Part shown: positions 1 to 8,122 of the stretch, piece by piece | How the letters are laid out: the number at the start of each line of letters is the position of its first letter | Numbering within the stretch: the first letter of the stretch is position 1 | The notes under the pieces: generated by a model | Seen by the model: the letters and a program-made list of their open reading frames with translations, nothing else | Database searches by the model: none | What the model was told of the DNA's origin: nothing | Made by a program: the position numbers and the translations under genes | NCBI GenBank assembly: GCA_016793305.1 | Contig: JAEUHU010000354.1 | Coordinates: 1-45,209 of the forward strand | Direction: 5' to 3' | DNA: 45,209 nt | From: Planctomycetota bacterium | GTDB taxonomy: Bacteria > Planctomycetota > UBA1135 > UBA2386

Positions 1-424
1 GGTCGCCGGCCGGCGACGCCGACAGGTTGGCGACCGCGCCGGGCAGCGTCGCCACCACCGCCGCATCGGCCAAAGCACGCACGACGACGCCGTCCTTGGT
101 GACGACGGCGAAGCGGCTGGCGCCGCCGGTGCCGGCCGGCAACCACACCGGCGAACTGCCTTCGGCCACCGGCCTGCCCTTGCTGCCGGGCGCGGTCGGC
201 AGCAGCCAGACCACCGCGGCACTGCGGTTCTGCAGAAGGTCGGGCGTGCGCACCGTGTAGAGCAGGTGCGCCCCGTCCGGGCTCAAGGCCAGCTCGCCGA
301 CGCGCAGCAAACCGGCCAGGGACTCGGGGGTCAGCAGCTGCTGGCTCGGCGCCGCCCCGGCGAAGGCGACGACGGCGGCCAGGGCGGCGGAGAGGGCGCA
401 CGCACCGCGGCGGAGGTTCGGCAT
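1..424 (-). CDS. S9-family (prolyl oligopeptidase-like) peptidase, N-terminal part
   Basis: The gene runs off the left edge of the window; 141 N-terminal residues are visible from the ATG at 424. They open with a signal peptide (Arg-Arg, then an Ala/Val-rich core ending near Ala-Pro-Ser-Gln). The next segment, 'LTPESLAGLLRVGELALSPDG' shortened here to the motif LSPDGAHLLYTVRTPD, is the usual first blade of the beta-propeller of secreted S9 acylaminoacyl/dipeptidyl peptidases. The catalytic alpha/beta-hydrolase domain would lie outside the window, so activity cannot be judged. It is divergent from the pseudopilin operon, sharing a 169-bp intergenic region. A TolB-like propeller protein without peptidase domain is the alternative. 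Confidence 0.7.
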   Translation of the reverse strand, partial: MPNLRRGACALSAALAAVVAFAGAAPSQQLLTPESLAGLLRVGELALSPDGAHLLYTVRTPDLLQNRSAAVVWLLPTAPGSKGRPVAEGSSPVWLPAGTGGASRFAVVTKDGVVVRALADAAVVATLPGAVANLSASPAGD

Positions 425-593
425 GCGGCGATCATGCGCGGCTTTCCCGGTCGATGCCACGCTGGTCGCGCGGGCTCGCCTCGTTGCCATCGACGGGCCA
501 CGACCGACAACCCGTTCGGAAGGAACCCGTCCCGACCTCGTCTGAGGCGTCCGTTTCCGCGCCGCCGATCGGTAGACTGTGCGGCCTTCCGCC

Positions 594-1001
594 ATGAACA
601 AGACCCCGCGTCCTCGTCGTCCTCACGAAGCTGGCTTCACCCTGATCGAGATCATGGTGGTGCTGCTGATCATCGGTCTGATCGTCTCGGTCGTCGTGCC
701 GAACCTCGACTTCATCTGGAGCGACTCGCAGCAGCGCTCGGCGAAGATCAACGTCAAGCAGATCCACGACGCCGCCAGCCTCTACCAGAAGATGAAGGGC
801 AAGCTGCCAGAGGACCTGTCGGTGCTGACGCAGAAGGACGAGAAGGGCAACTCGTTCCTCGCCGAGCTGCCGCAGGACCCGTGGAACAACGACTACAAGA
901 TCGTCATCGAGAGCCCGACCAAGTGGAAGGTCATCAGCTTCGGCCCGGACGGCAGCGAAGGCGGCGACGACGACATCTCGAGCGTGAAGGAAGAGAACTG
1001 A
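594..1001 (+). CDS. gspG: Type II secretion major pseudopilin GspG-like
   Basis: A 135-residue prepilin. A short basic leader ends at Gly14 and is followed by FTLIE (Glu at +5), the prepilin peptidase site, then a hydrophobic helix (about 15-37). The mature part has the GspG features 'DPWNNDYKIV' and a C-terminal acidic loop 'GPDGSEGGDDDI', which in this family binds calcium. It would form the shaft of the periplasmic pseudopilus. The ATG at 594 is preferred over an in-frame GTG at 579 because it gives the normal leader length. First gene of gspG-H-I-J; the next ATG is 4 bp beyond the stop. T4P-like minor pilins are possible, but the order and C-terminus favour T2SS. Confidence 0.88.
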   Translation: MNKTPRPRRPHEAGFTLIEIMVVLLIIGLIVSVVVPNLDFIWSDSQQRSAKINVKQIHDAASLYQKMKGKLPEDLSVLTQKDEKGNSFLAELPQDPWNNDYKIVIESPTKWKVISFGPDGSEGGDDDISSVKEEN

Positions 1002-1005
1002 GACG

Positions 1006-1584
1006 ATGCGCGGCCCACGACAGCAGCCGGCGGCAGGCGAACGAGGATTCACCCTCATCGAGATCCTCGTCGTGCTGGCGCTGATCGGCATGCTGATGGC
1101 CGTCGTCGTGCCGAACCTCGGCATCCTGATCCCGTCGGCGCGGTTGCGCGGCACCGGTACGACCCTGCAGCGCAACCTCGACCTGCTGCGCAGCGAGGCG
1201 CGCATCCAGAGCAAGCGCATCGCGATGGAGTTCGACCTCGACAAGCGGCGCTGGCGCGCGGTCTACCCGCCCGAGCAGATGCTGACGCGCGATCAGGACA
1301 CGGTGACGCTCGAGGAGAAGTTCGACGCCTGGCAGGAGCTCGAAGACGATGTCGTGTTCGGCGGCGTCGACACCGGGGCCCAGGTGTTCACCCGCGGGCC
1401 CTACCGCCTCGTGTTCGACGAGTTCGGCTTCACCAACGACCAGATCGTGCACCTGCGCCTGGAGAGCGACCCGACCGAGGCCTGGTCGCTGACCCTGATG
1501 GGCCTCAGTGGTCGCACGGTCGTCACCGAGACGTCGGACGGCAACCCGCCGCGGCTGCAGATGACCAACGAAGGAGCCTTCTGA
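1006..1584 (+). CDS. gspH: Type II secretion minor pseudopilin GspH-like
   Basis: 192 residues with a prepilin leader cut after Gly14 (next residues FTLIE), a hydrophobic helix to about residue 38, and a globular domain beginning 'LRGTGTTLQRNLDLLRSEA', the helix that GspH/FimT minor pseudopilins carry after the transmembrane stalk. Probable role: part of the pseudopilus tip complex with GspI and GspJ. It starts 4 bp after gspG and its TGA overlaps the ATG of the next gene (TGATG at 1582-1586), so translation is probably coupled. Assignment to H rather than another minor pseudopilin rests mainly on position and the stalk helix. Confidence 0.8.
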   Translation: MRGPRQQPAAGERGFTLIEILVVLALIGMLMAVVVPNLGILIPSARLRGTGTTLQRNLDLLRSEARIQSKRIAMEFDLDKRRWRAVYPPEQMLTRDQDTVTLEEKFDAWQELEDDVVFGGVDTGAQVFTRGPYRLVFDEFGFTNDQIVHLRLESDPTEAWSLTLMGLSGRTVVTETSDGNPPRLQMTNEGAF

Positions 1585-2390
1585 TGCGCGCGGTTCCCGC
1601 TCCCTTCGGCGCCAACCCGGCGACGGCCGCGCAACGCGGCATCACGCTGCTCGAAGCGCTGGTCGCGATGATGCTGATGGCGCTCGTCGTCACCAGCTTC
1701 ATCGGCATCCGCACCGACGCGCTCGTCGACGCGACGCAGGCGCGCAACTGGCGCCTCGCCCGCGAGATCGCCGAGGAGAAGATGTCGGAGCTGCAGGCCG
1801 GCGCGCGCGAGACGCCGCCGGAGAACGGCAGCAAGGTGCCGCTCGAGAAGTACGAAGGCTTCTCCTACAAGATCGTCATCGGCGAGGCCGGCGTCGCCGA
1901 CCTCGAGAGCCAGATCGCGACCAGCGCCGCCGGCGAGGACGCCGAAGCGCGCGATCGCGCCGACTGGCAGCGCCGCCGCGAGGACTACCGCCGCGCCAGC
2001 GAACGTGGCCTCAGCGCGATCGAGCTGTCCGAGCAGCGCGCCGAGGACGTCAACCTCCGCCTGGCCGAGAAGACGCCGAGCGAGACCGAGTTCGAGGAGG
2101 TCGCCGTCGTCGTCTACTTCCCGAAGATCGGCGCCACCTACGAAGGCGAAGAGGACACGCTGCTGATCAAGGCGCGTTTGTCGACGCTGGCGATCCGCGG
2201 CTACACGCCGCAGGAAGCGCAGCAGGAAGCATCGACGCGCGGCACTTCGGCGGCTGCGGCCGGCCTGCCCGGCGGCGGTGGTGCTGCGGGCAGCAGCGCC
2301 GGCAAGGGCGGCACGGGCAGCAGCAATGCTGGCAGCGGTCGCAGTGGCAACTCCGGTGGTTCGGCCTCATCCGCAGGCACAGGCAAATGA
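1584..2390 (+). CDS. gspI: Type II secretion minor pseudopilin GspI-like with low-complexity tail
   Basis: 268 residues. The leader is cut after Gly19; the mature protein begins ITLLEALVAMM, with Ile at +1 where Phe is usual and the conserved Glu at +5. The segment 'LAREIAEEKMSELQAG' resembles the GspI 'A..lA.ekmE.lq' helix. The family is normally about 120-150 residues; here a mid-region helix rich in Arg/Glu and a Gly/Ser/Ala tail (about residue 210 to the end) make it almost twice as long. It overlaps gspH and gspJ by TGATG and ATGA, respectively, indicating one operon. Confidence 0.78.
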   Translation: MRAVPAPFGANPATAAQRGITLLEALVAMMLMALVVTSFIGIRTDALVDATQARNWRLAREIAEEKMSELQAGARETPPENGSKVPLEKYEGFSYKIVIGEAGVADLESQIATSAAGEDAEARDRADWQRRREDYRRASERGLSAIELSEQRAEDVNLRLAEKTPSETEFEEVAVVVYFPKIGATYEGEEDTLLIKARLSTLAIRGYTPQEAQQEASTRGTSAAAAGLPGGGGAAGSSAGKGGTGSSNAGSGRSGNSGGSASSAGTGK

Positions 2391-3478
2391 ACGACGCGAT
2401 GCCTCCGTTCCGCGCCATGCGCGGCTTCACGCTGATCGAGGTCCTGCTGGCCGTCGCCATCAGTTCGGTGGTGCTGCTGACCGTCAGCACGACGTTCCAC
2501 GTGATGCTGAACGCGCGCGACGTGGTCGAGGACCTGGCCGAGTCGACCGAAGCCGGGCCGCGCATCATGAACCTGATCGAGCGCGACCTGATGGGCATCT
2601 GGACGTTCAACGTCCAGGAGAACCGGGTCTTCCGTGGCCGCAACATGGACGTCGGCGGCAAGGACGCCGACCGCATCGACTTCCTGTGCACGACCGACGC
2701 CGTCGGCACCGTGCTCGACAACAACAACCAGCCGCGCAAGCCGACCATCTGCGAAGTTGGCTACTGGCTGAAGCCGAACCCGCGCTTCCGCGACCTGATG
2801 GAGCTGTGGCGCCGCGAAGACCCGATGGTCGACGACGACCTGACCACACAGGGCACGTTCCAGCTGGTCGACGACCGCGTGAAGAACTTCAAGGTCACCT
2901 ACTTCCGCACCCTCGGCAAGAGCGCCGAGGAGCTCAACGAGTGGGACAGCTCGGTCGAGGACGCGCTGCCCAAGCGCATCAAGATCTCGTTCTCGCTGGA
3001 GCGGCGGCGCAGCAGCCGCAACGTCGTCAGCGACACCGAGGTCGAGGACTTCGAAGGCGGTACGCGCACCTACGAACGCCACATCGTGTTCGACTCGCGC
3101 TTCGACGGCATCCTCGCCAGCAACAGCGCGCGCATCCCGGTGTTCCCGACCGAGCCGGAAGCGGGCACCGATGGCCCGCAAGGTCCGGCGGGCCCCGGCG
3201 GCTCGGGCGGCCGCGGCGGTGGCCCGGCCGGCCCCGGCGGCATCAGCCAGGCGATCGGCGGCAAGCCGGGCACGGCGACCACGACGCGCGGCGGCATGCC
3301 GGACGGCGGCGGCCGAGGCGGTGGTCGCGGTGGCCAGCAAGGCGGCGGGCGCGGCGGCGCAACCGGCGGGGCGCAGCCGCCGACGCAGTTGCCACCGGGA
3401 TTCAACCCGGCGGACATCTTCCGCGGCATCGGCGGCGGTGCGGGCGGCGGCGGTGGCTTCTTCGGCGGCGGCCGCTGA
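2387..3478 (+). CDS. gspJ: Type II secretion minor pseudopilin GspJ-like with Gly/Pro-rich tail
   Basis: 363 residues. The leader is cut after Gly13 (FTLIEVLLAVAISSVV follows), then comes a beta-rich domain with 'IMNLIERDLMGIW', as in GspJ/PulJ where 'r.l.rDl' follows the stalk. From about residue 260 the protein becomes Gly/Pro/Arg-rich with collagen-like stretches (GPQGPAGPGG), about 100 residues in all; this is not part of the family. ATGA overlap with gspI. No gspK follows: the next gene is serS on the opposite strand, so the tip protein must be encoded elsewhere or replaced. An inverted repeat follows the stop. Confidence 0.78.
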   Translation: MNDAMPPFRAMRGFTLIEVLLAVAISSVVLLTVSTTFHVMLNARDVVEDLAESTEAGPRIMNLIERDLMGIWTFNVQENRVFRGRNMDVGGKDADRIDFLCTTDAVGTVLDNNNQPRKPTICEVGYWLKPNPRFRDLMELWRREDPMVDDDLTTQGTFQLVDDRVKNFKVTYFRTLGKSAEELNEWDSSVEDALPKRIKISFSLERRRSSRNVVSDTEVEDFEGGTRTYERHIVFDSRFDGILASNSARIPVFPTEPEAGTDGPQGPAGPGGSGGRGGGPAGPGGISQAIGGKPGTATTTRGGMPDGGGRGGGRGGQQGGGRGGATGGAQPPTQLPPGFNPADIFRGIGGGAGGGGGFFGGGR

Positions 3479-3523
3479 CGGATAGTCAACGGGCCCAATC
3501 CGGCCCACTGTCACCGCCGTTGC

Positions 3524-3547
3524 GCCGCGACCGCTTCGGTCGTCGGC
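3524..3547. terminator. Inverted repeat between convergent gspJ and serS
   Basis: GCCG then CGACCG, loop CTT, CGGTCG, a single bulged T, then CGGC: about 10 paired bases with a 3-nt loop. It lies 45 bp after the gspJ stop and 37 bp beyond the serS stop on the other strand, a fitting place for a bidirectional terminator. No T tract follows on either strand, so it is not a textbook intrinsic terminator. Confidence 0.45.
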
Positions 3548-3584
3548 TCCTATCGGGCGGGCGATGCCGACCCCCGCGCGTTCC

Positions 3585-4874
3585 TCAGAAGATCGGCTTG
3601 CCGATCACGGCGCGGCCGCCGAGATACGGCTGCAGCACCGCCGGCACCCGCACGGTGCCGTCCTGCTGCTGATGGTTCTCGACCAGCGGGATCAGGATGC
3701 GCGGGCTGGCGACGACGGTGTTGTTCAGCGTGTGGCAAACCATCGCCTTGCTGCCGTCCTTCGGCCGGTAGCGCAGCTCGAGCCGGCGCGCCTGGTAGTC
3801 GTAGAAGCGCGAGGCCGAGTGCGTCTCGCCATAGGCGTTGCGCGACGGCATCCAGGTCTCGATGTCGTACTTGAACGCCTGCGGCACGCCGAGGTCGCCG
3901 CCGCAGACGGCGACGATGCGGTACGGCAGCTCGAACGCCTGCAGCATGTCCTCGGCGTTCTTGACGATCGCGTGGTGGTGCTCGATCGAGCGCGCAGTGT
4001 CGGCGATGTCGATGACCACCTGCTCGACCTTCTGGAACTGGTGCACGCGGTAGAGGCCGCGCGTGTCCTTGCCGTAGGTGCCGGCCTCGCGGCGGAAGCA
4101 CGCCGAGCGCGCGACGTACTTCTTCGGCAGCTGGTCCTCCGGCAGGATCTCGCCGGCGTGCAGCGACGTCACCGGCACCTCGGCGGTGCCGATCAGGTTC
4201 AGCTCGTCGCGTTCGGCGCGGTAGGTCTGCTCTTCGCCACCGGGGAAGAAGCCGGTGCCGAACATCGCCGCGTCGCGGACCAGCAGCGGCGGATCGACCG
4301 GCGTGAAGCCGCGGCCGACCAGCAGGTCGACGGCGTAGCGCAGCACGGCGTCGTGCAGCAGGGCGAGGTCGCCGAACAGGAAGTAGTTGCGCGAGCCGGC
4401 CATCTTCGAAGCGCGTTCGAAGTCGAGCCAGCCCTGCTTCTCGCCGATCTCGTAGTGCGGCCGCGGCGTGAAGCCGAACGTGCGCACCGTGCCCCAGCGC
4501 TTGGTCTCCTTGTTCTCGCTGTCGTCCTTGCCTTCGGGGACCTCGCTGTCCGGGATGTTCGGGATCAGTGCCAGCTGCTTCTCGAGTTCGGCCCGCAGCG
4601 CCTTCTCGCGCTCCTCGAGCCCGCCCATCTCGGCCTTGCGCTCCTTCTGCTTGGCCAGGAACGCCTCGCGCTCGGCCGGCGCCATCTTGCCGATCTCCTT
4701 GCTGCCGCTCTTCAGCTCGCTGCGCATGCCGTCCAAGGTCGGCAGCAGCGCCCGCAGTTCGGCATCGAGCTTCAGCACCGCATCGACCGCGGCGGCGCGG
4801 TCCGGCATGCGCTTCTTCAGGGCTCCGGCGCGCGCGGCGTCCGGGTTCTCGCGCAACAGTTTGAGGTCCAACAT
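3585..4874 (-). CDS. serS: Seryl-tRNA synthetase
   Basis: 429 residues, normal for bacterial SerRS. It charges tRNA-Ser (and tRNA-Sec) with serine in the cytoplasm. Residues 1-100 form the predicted antiparallel coiled-coil arm that grips the long variable arm of tRNA-Ser. The catalytic core has class II motif 2 (ACFRREAG, about 258-265) and motif 3 region near residues 385-420 ('NNTVVASPRILIPLVENHQ'), plus TAEVP at 230-234, the serine-binding loop. The ATG at 4874 begins MLDLKLLREN, the standard SerRS N-terminus. It is separated by 95 bp from the upstream minus-strand gene and is probably transcribed on its own. Confidence 0.97.
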   Translation of the reverse strand: MLDLKLLRENPDAARAGALKKRMPDRAAAVDAVLKLDAELRALLPTLDGMRSELKSGSKEIGKMAPAEREAFLAKQKERKAEMGGLEEREKALRAELEKQLALIPNIPDSEVPEGKDDSENKETKRWGTVRTFGFTPRPHYEIGEKQGWLDFERASKMAGSRNYFLFGDLALLHDAVLRYAVDLLVGRGFTPVDPPLLVRDAAMFGTGFFPGGEEQTYRAERDELNLIGTAEVPVTSLHAGEILPEDQLPKKYVARSACFRREAGTYGKDTRGLYRVHQFQKVEQVVIDIADTARSIEHHHAIVKNAEDMLQAFELPYRIVAVCGGDLGVPQAFKYDIETWMPSRNAYGETHSASRFYDYQARRLELRYRPKDGSKAMVCHTLNNTVVASPRILIPLVENHQQQDGTVRVPAVLQPYLGGRAVIGKPIF

Positions 4875-4969
4875 GCGGCGCGGAGTCTAGCGGCGCGCCC
4901 CGGCCGGGCCAGCGCGCCGTGGTGCGCAGCCAACGGCGCGCGGCGCGGTCCACTGGCCGGCGCGCCCGC

Positions 4970-7093
4970 TCAGGGCGCCTTCCACAGCGATTGGATCGCG
5001 CCGAACCAGGGGTGCTTCTTCACCACCAGCTGCAGCTTCATGCCGGCCGCCGGCAGATCCACCTTCAGCTGCAATGGTCCCTGCTTGTAGCCGTCGGGCA
5101 TCGGGAAACAGGCCGTCTGCTGCATCAGCTGGTTGTGCACCTTCGCCGCTTCGTTGACCAGCTCGGCATCGGTGAACGGCACGAACCGGCCCACGGTCTT
5201 GGCGCCCTTGCCGTCGGGCTGGCTGCTGGCCAGCACGTCGCAGGCGAGCGACAGGCCGTGCCACTGCGTGTAGGCGCAACCGAGCCCGTCCTTGACGATC
5301 AGCGTCAACGCGTCGATCACCGCCGGATCGTCGCCGTCCCGCTTGAAGCTGAGCGTGAACGGCCCGCCCATCTTCAGCTCCTTCACCTTGCCCGCCTCGA
5401 CCACGAACGTCTCGCTGTCGCCGCGGTAGAGCGTCGCCATCTGCACGCGCGGCGCCTTGCCGACGACGATGCGACCGAACAGCACGTGGTACTCACCCGC
5501 CGGGACCTCGACCTCCTTGCCGCCCGCGAGGTCGAAGAACGCGCTCTGGTAGTCGCCGGCGCCGCGCACGACGAGTTGCGTCGGCGCCGCGGTCTTCGAG
5601 CCGGTCCAGACCAGTTTCAGCTTGCCGGTCTTCACGTATTCGGGATTCAGCGGCCGCACGTTCAGCGACTCACCCTTCACCTGCACGTAGTGCCAGCCGG
5701 TGCTCAGCTTGACGAACTCCGAGAACGGCGCGCGCGGCCCCTTGCCGATGCGCATCGAGTCGAGCAGCGGCACCGGCGTGCCTTCGCCGTCGGTCTTGTC
5801 GTCGTGCACACCGAGCATCTCGCTCTTCCACGGCAGCGCGAACGGATCGGCGTCGCCCGGCGTGCCGTCGGCGTCGTCGTCGTAGAGCGTCACCAGGTCG
5901 GCGCCGACCTGCGTCTTCCAGCTGGCGGCACTGCGGTAGTAGATGTTGGCGACGTCGGCGGCGATCGTCAGGTTGCAGGCCGCTTCGTTGACCATCTCGC
6001 GGTCGGAGCCGATCCAGAACGCCATCGCGTACGGCTGCTTCTTCGCCGCATCGAGCCAGAACGGCGAGATCTTCGCCTTCGGCGACACGTCGACCTCGAC
6101 CAGGTCCTTGATCTCGTTCGAATGCACCGAGATCGCGAACTTCGCGGCGCCGGTGCGCGCGAGGAACAGGTCGCTGCGTTTGAACCAGTCGAACTTGCGC
6201 TGCTCGCCTTCCTTGCCGAGCGAGATCAGGTTCCAGAACGCCGGCACCGGCCCGTTGCGCGGCCCGTAGTCGAGCTCGTCGAGGTTCGCCAGCGGTTCGA
6301 ACTTCAGCTCGTGCTTCGCCTCGGCGACGCCGGCCTTGACCAGGGACTCGACGCCCTTGGCGTCGGCGCTGTAGCCCTCGGCCTTGCGCTTGTCGGCCTT
6401 CTTCGCCTCGTCGTCGAGGCGCGTCTTCTCGGTCTTCACCCAGTCGCTGTTGCGCATGAAGTGCACGTCGCCGGTGAAGCCCCAGTCCTTGCGCAGGCGC
6501 AGGAACTCCTCGGTCGCGGCGAGCGTGCGCTTGCGGTCCTCGGTGGTCGGCTTCGGCATGCGCCCGGCGACGACCGCCGCCAGGTTCCACATCTCGGCGG
6601 CGAGCAGTGAGTGGCCGAAGCCGACGGTGGCTTCGGCGAGCTTCTGGTAGCTCTCGTAGATCTGCAGCACACCTTCGCGCGTCGGGTTCTTCTCGACGTC
6701 GTCCTGGAACACCTTCCAGACCTTCGTCGAGTCGCGGCGGCAGTCCCGCATCATCTCGAGCTGCTTCGCCGAAGCCCCGCTGGCCCACCGCAGCACGCGG
6801 TCGGGGGCGTCACTCGACTCGAACGCGCGCGTCCACGACGCCGTGACCGCGGCCACCTTCGGCGCCACCGCCGCGTCGCCGGCATTCTGCAGCTGCACCA
6901 GTTCTTCGAACCACAGCAGCGCGGCGGACGGCGAGCGCTTGATCGCGCGGTCCATCGCAGTGTCGTCCTTGGCGTCGAGCCCGCGCTGGAACTCGGCACG
7001 GAACTGGTCGGCGGGAAGCTCTTCCTGCGCCGGCAGGGCCAGCGCGCACAGGAACAACGAGCACAGGGCGAACAGGGATCGCAGCATCGTCAT
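4970..7093 (-). CDS. Large secreted protein of unknown function
   Basis: About 707 residues starting at the ATG at 7093 (an ATG at 7087 is equally possible; an upstream ATG at 7120 would place nine extra residues before the signal peptide). The signal peptide MTMLRSLFALCSLFLCALALPAQ ends at an Ala-Gln site. I recognise no catalytic domain. The N-terminal third is helical and repeat-like; a middle segment has DDDADGTPGDADPF, an Asp-rich loop like calcium-binding type 3 repeats; the C-terminal third is beta-rich with short sandwich-like strands. Few Cys residues. Its minus-strand neighbours are a rhomboid gene upstream and serS downstream; no functional link is evident. Confidence 0.8.
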   Translation of the reverse strand: MTMLRSLFALCSLFLCALALPAQEELPADQFRAEFQRGLDAKDDTAMDRAIKRSPSAALLWFEELVQLQNAGDAAVAPKVAAVTASWTRAFESSDAPDRVLRWASGASAKQLEMMRDCRRDSTKVWKVFQDDVEKNPTREGVLQIYESYQKLAEATVGFGHSLLAAEMWNLAAVVAGRMPKPTTEDRKRTLAATEEFLRLRKDWGFTGDVHFMRNSDWVKTEKTRLDDEAKKADKRKAEGYSADAKGVESLVKAGVAEAKHELKFEPLANLDELDYGPRNGPVPAFWNLISLGKEGEQRKFDWFKRSDLFLARTGAAKFAISVHSNEIKDLVEVDVSPKAKISPFWLDAAKKQPYAMAFWIGSDREMVNEAACNLTIAADVANIYYRSAASWKTQVGADLVTLYDDDADGTPGDADPFALPWKSEMLGVHDDKTDGEGTPVPLLDSMRIGKGPRAPFSEFVKLSTGWHYVQVKGESLNVRPLNPEYVKTGKLKLVWTGSKTAAPTQLVVRGAGDYQSAFFDLAGGKEVEVPAGEYHVLFGRIVVGKAPRVQMATLYRGDSETFVVEAGKVKELKMGGPFTLSFKRDGDDPAVIDALTLIVKDGLGCAYTQWHGLSLACDVLASSQPDGKGAKTVGRFVPFTDAELVNEAAKVHNQLMQQTACFPMPDGYKQGPLQLKVDLPAAGMKLQLVVKKHPWFGAIQSLWKAP

Positions 7094-7168
7094 CGACCTC
7101 GGGTCGGCGATGCTAGCCAACGGGCGGCGGCGGCGCCTCAGCGAGGGAGCCCCGCAGCGAGCCGCAGC

Positions 7169-8041
7169 TCAGCGGCCCTGGCTCTTCTGCGCGCTGATCG
7201 TCTCGAGGAAGCGCCGCTCGGCCGCCGTCAGCGAGCCAATGCCGGTCGCCTTGACCTTGGCCAGGATCGCGTCGAGGTTCTGTTCGCGCTCGTCGGTGGC
7301 CCGCTGCTGCCGGGCGGCGCGCCGGGCCCGCCAGCGGCCGACCAACGCAGTGAAGAAGTCCGGGCGTTCGCCGCCGTCCCCGGCGTGGTCGACGAACCAG
7401 CCGCGACGGAACGCCAGCCAGCCGAGCAAGGCACCGCCGAGGTGGGCACTGTGGGCGACGCCGCCAGCGCCGATGCCGGTGGCGAGTTCGACCAGCTGCC
7501 AGTAGGCACCGAACGCACAGAACAGCGCGGCCAGCACCCACAGCGGCATCTGCACGATGAAGAACACGATGGTCGCGTTCGGCTGCACGCAGGCGGCGTA
7601 GACCATCAGCGCGTAGCAGGCGCCGCTGGCCCCGACCAACGGCACCGACAGGTAGCCGCCGGCGGCGGCCGACAGCACGAAGCCGATCGCGCCGAGGGTG
7701 CCGCCCCACAAGTACAGGCGGTAGGCGCCGAGCCGGCCGAGGCGAGCTTCCGCCATCGGGCCGAACACCCACAGCGAGATCATGTTCCCAACCACGTGCA
7801 TCGGGTCGATCGAGTGCACGAACTGGTAGCTAACGACGCGCAGCAGCCCGAGGCCGTAGCCGGCGAAGATCCCCGGCCACGAGAAGCCGAGCCAGCGCCC
7901 GAGGCCGCCTTCGAGGGCCGGCACGAACCGCGAGAGCAGCAGCGCCAGCAGGTTCCCCGCGAACACGGCGACGTTGATCAGGAACAACGTCTTGGTCGCG
8001 GGCGGCAGCGGCAGGTAGAAGCGTCGGCCCTCGTGGTTCAT
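7169..8041 (-). CDS. Rhomboid-family intramembrane serine protease
   Basis: 290 residues with six or more membrane helices. It has the rhomboid signature: HVVGNMISLWVFG (about 82-94) in the oxyanion/His-Asn helix, the nucleophile motif GASG with Ser139, and the base His200 in AHLGG. These enzymes cleave transmembrane substrates within the membrane. The C-terminal tail 'ILAKVKATGIGSLTAAERRF' resembles the short soluble domain (SLT.eEr.FL) that follows rhomboid cores in Bacteroidetes and planctomycetes. Both catalytic residues are present, so it should be active. It is divergent from folD with 81 bp between starts. Confidence 0.92.
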   Translation of the reverse strand: MNHEGRRFYLPLPPATKTLFLINVAVFAGNLLALLLSRFVPALEGGLGRWLGFSWPGIFAGYGLGLLRVVSYQFVHSIDPMHVVGNMISLWVFGPMAEARLGRLGAYRLYLWGGTLGAIGFVLSAAAGGYLSVPLVGASGACYALMVYAACVQPNATIVFFIVQMPLWVLAALFCAFGAYWQLVELATGIGAGGVAHSAHLGGALLGWLAFRRGWFVDHAGDGGERPDFFTALVGRWRARRAARQQRATDEREQNLDAILAKVKATGIGSLTAAERRFLETISAQKSQGR

Positions 8042-8122
8042 GTCGGCTTCGGGCTCATGTCGGTATGGGCCGGTGCCGGCCCACCGCTACCTTTCGGCCC
8101 GACCCCACCCGGAGACTTGACG

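Noticed and set aside
432..1244. A 270-residue minus-strand frame over gspG/gspH
   Set aside because: Shadow of the pseudopilin genes, which have unmistakable prepilin leaders on the plus strand.
6611..8122. Long N-terminal extension of folD in its open frame
   Set aside because: It lies antisense to the rhomboid and unknown genes and is Arg/Gln-rich; a GGAG-preceded GTG at 8123 gives the normal FolD start.
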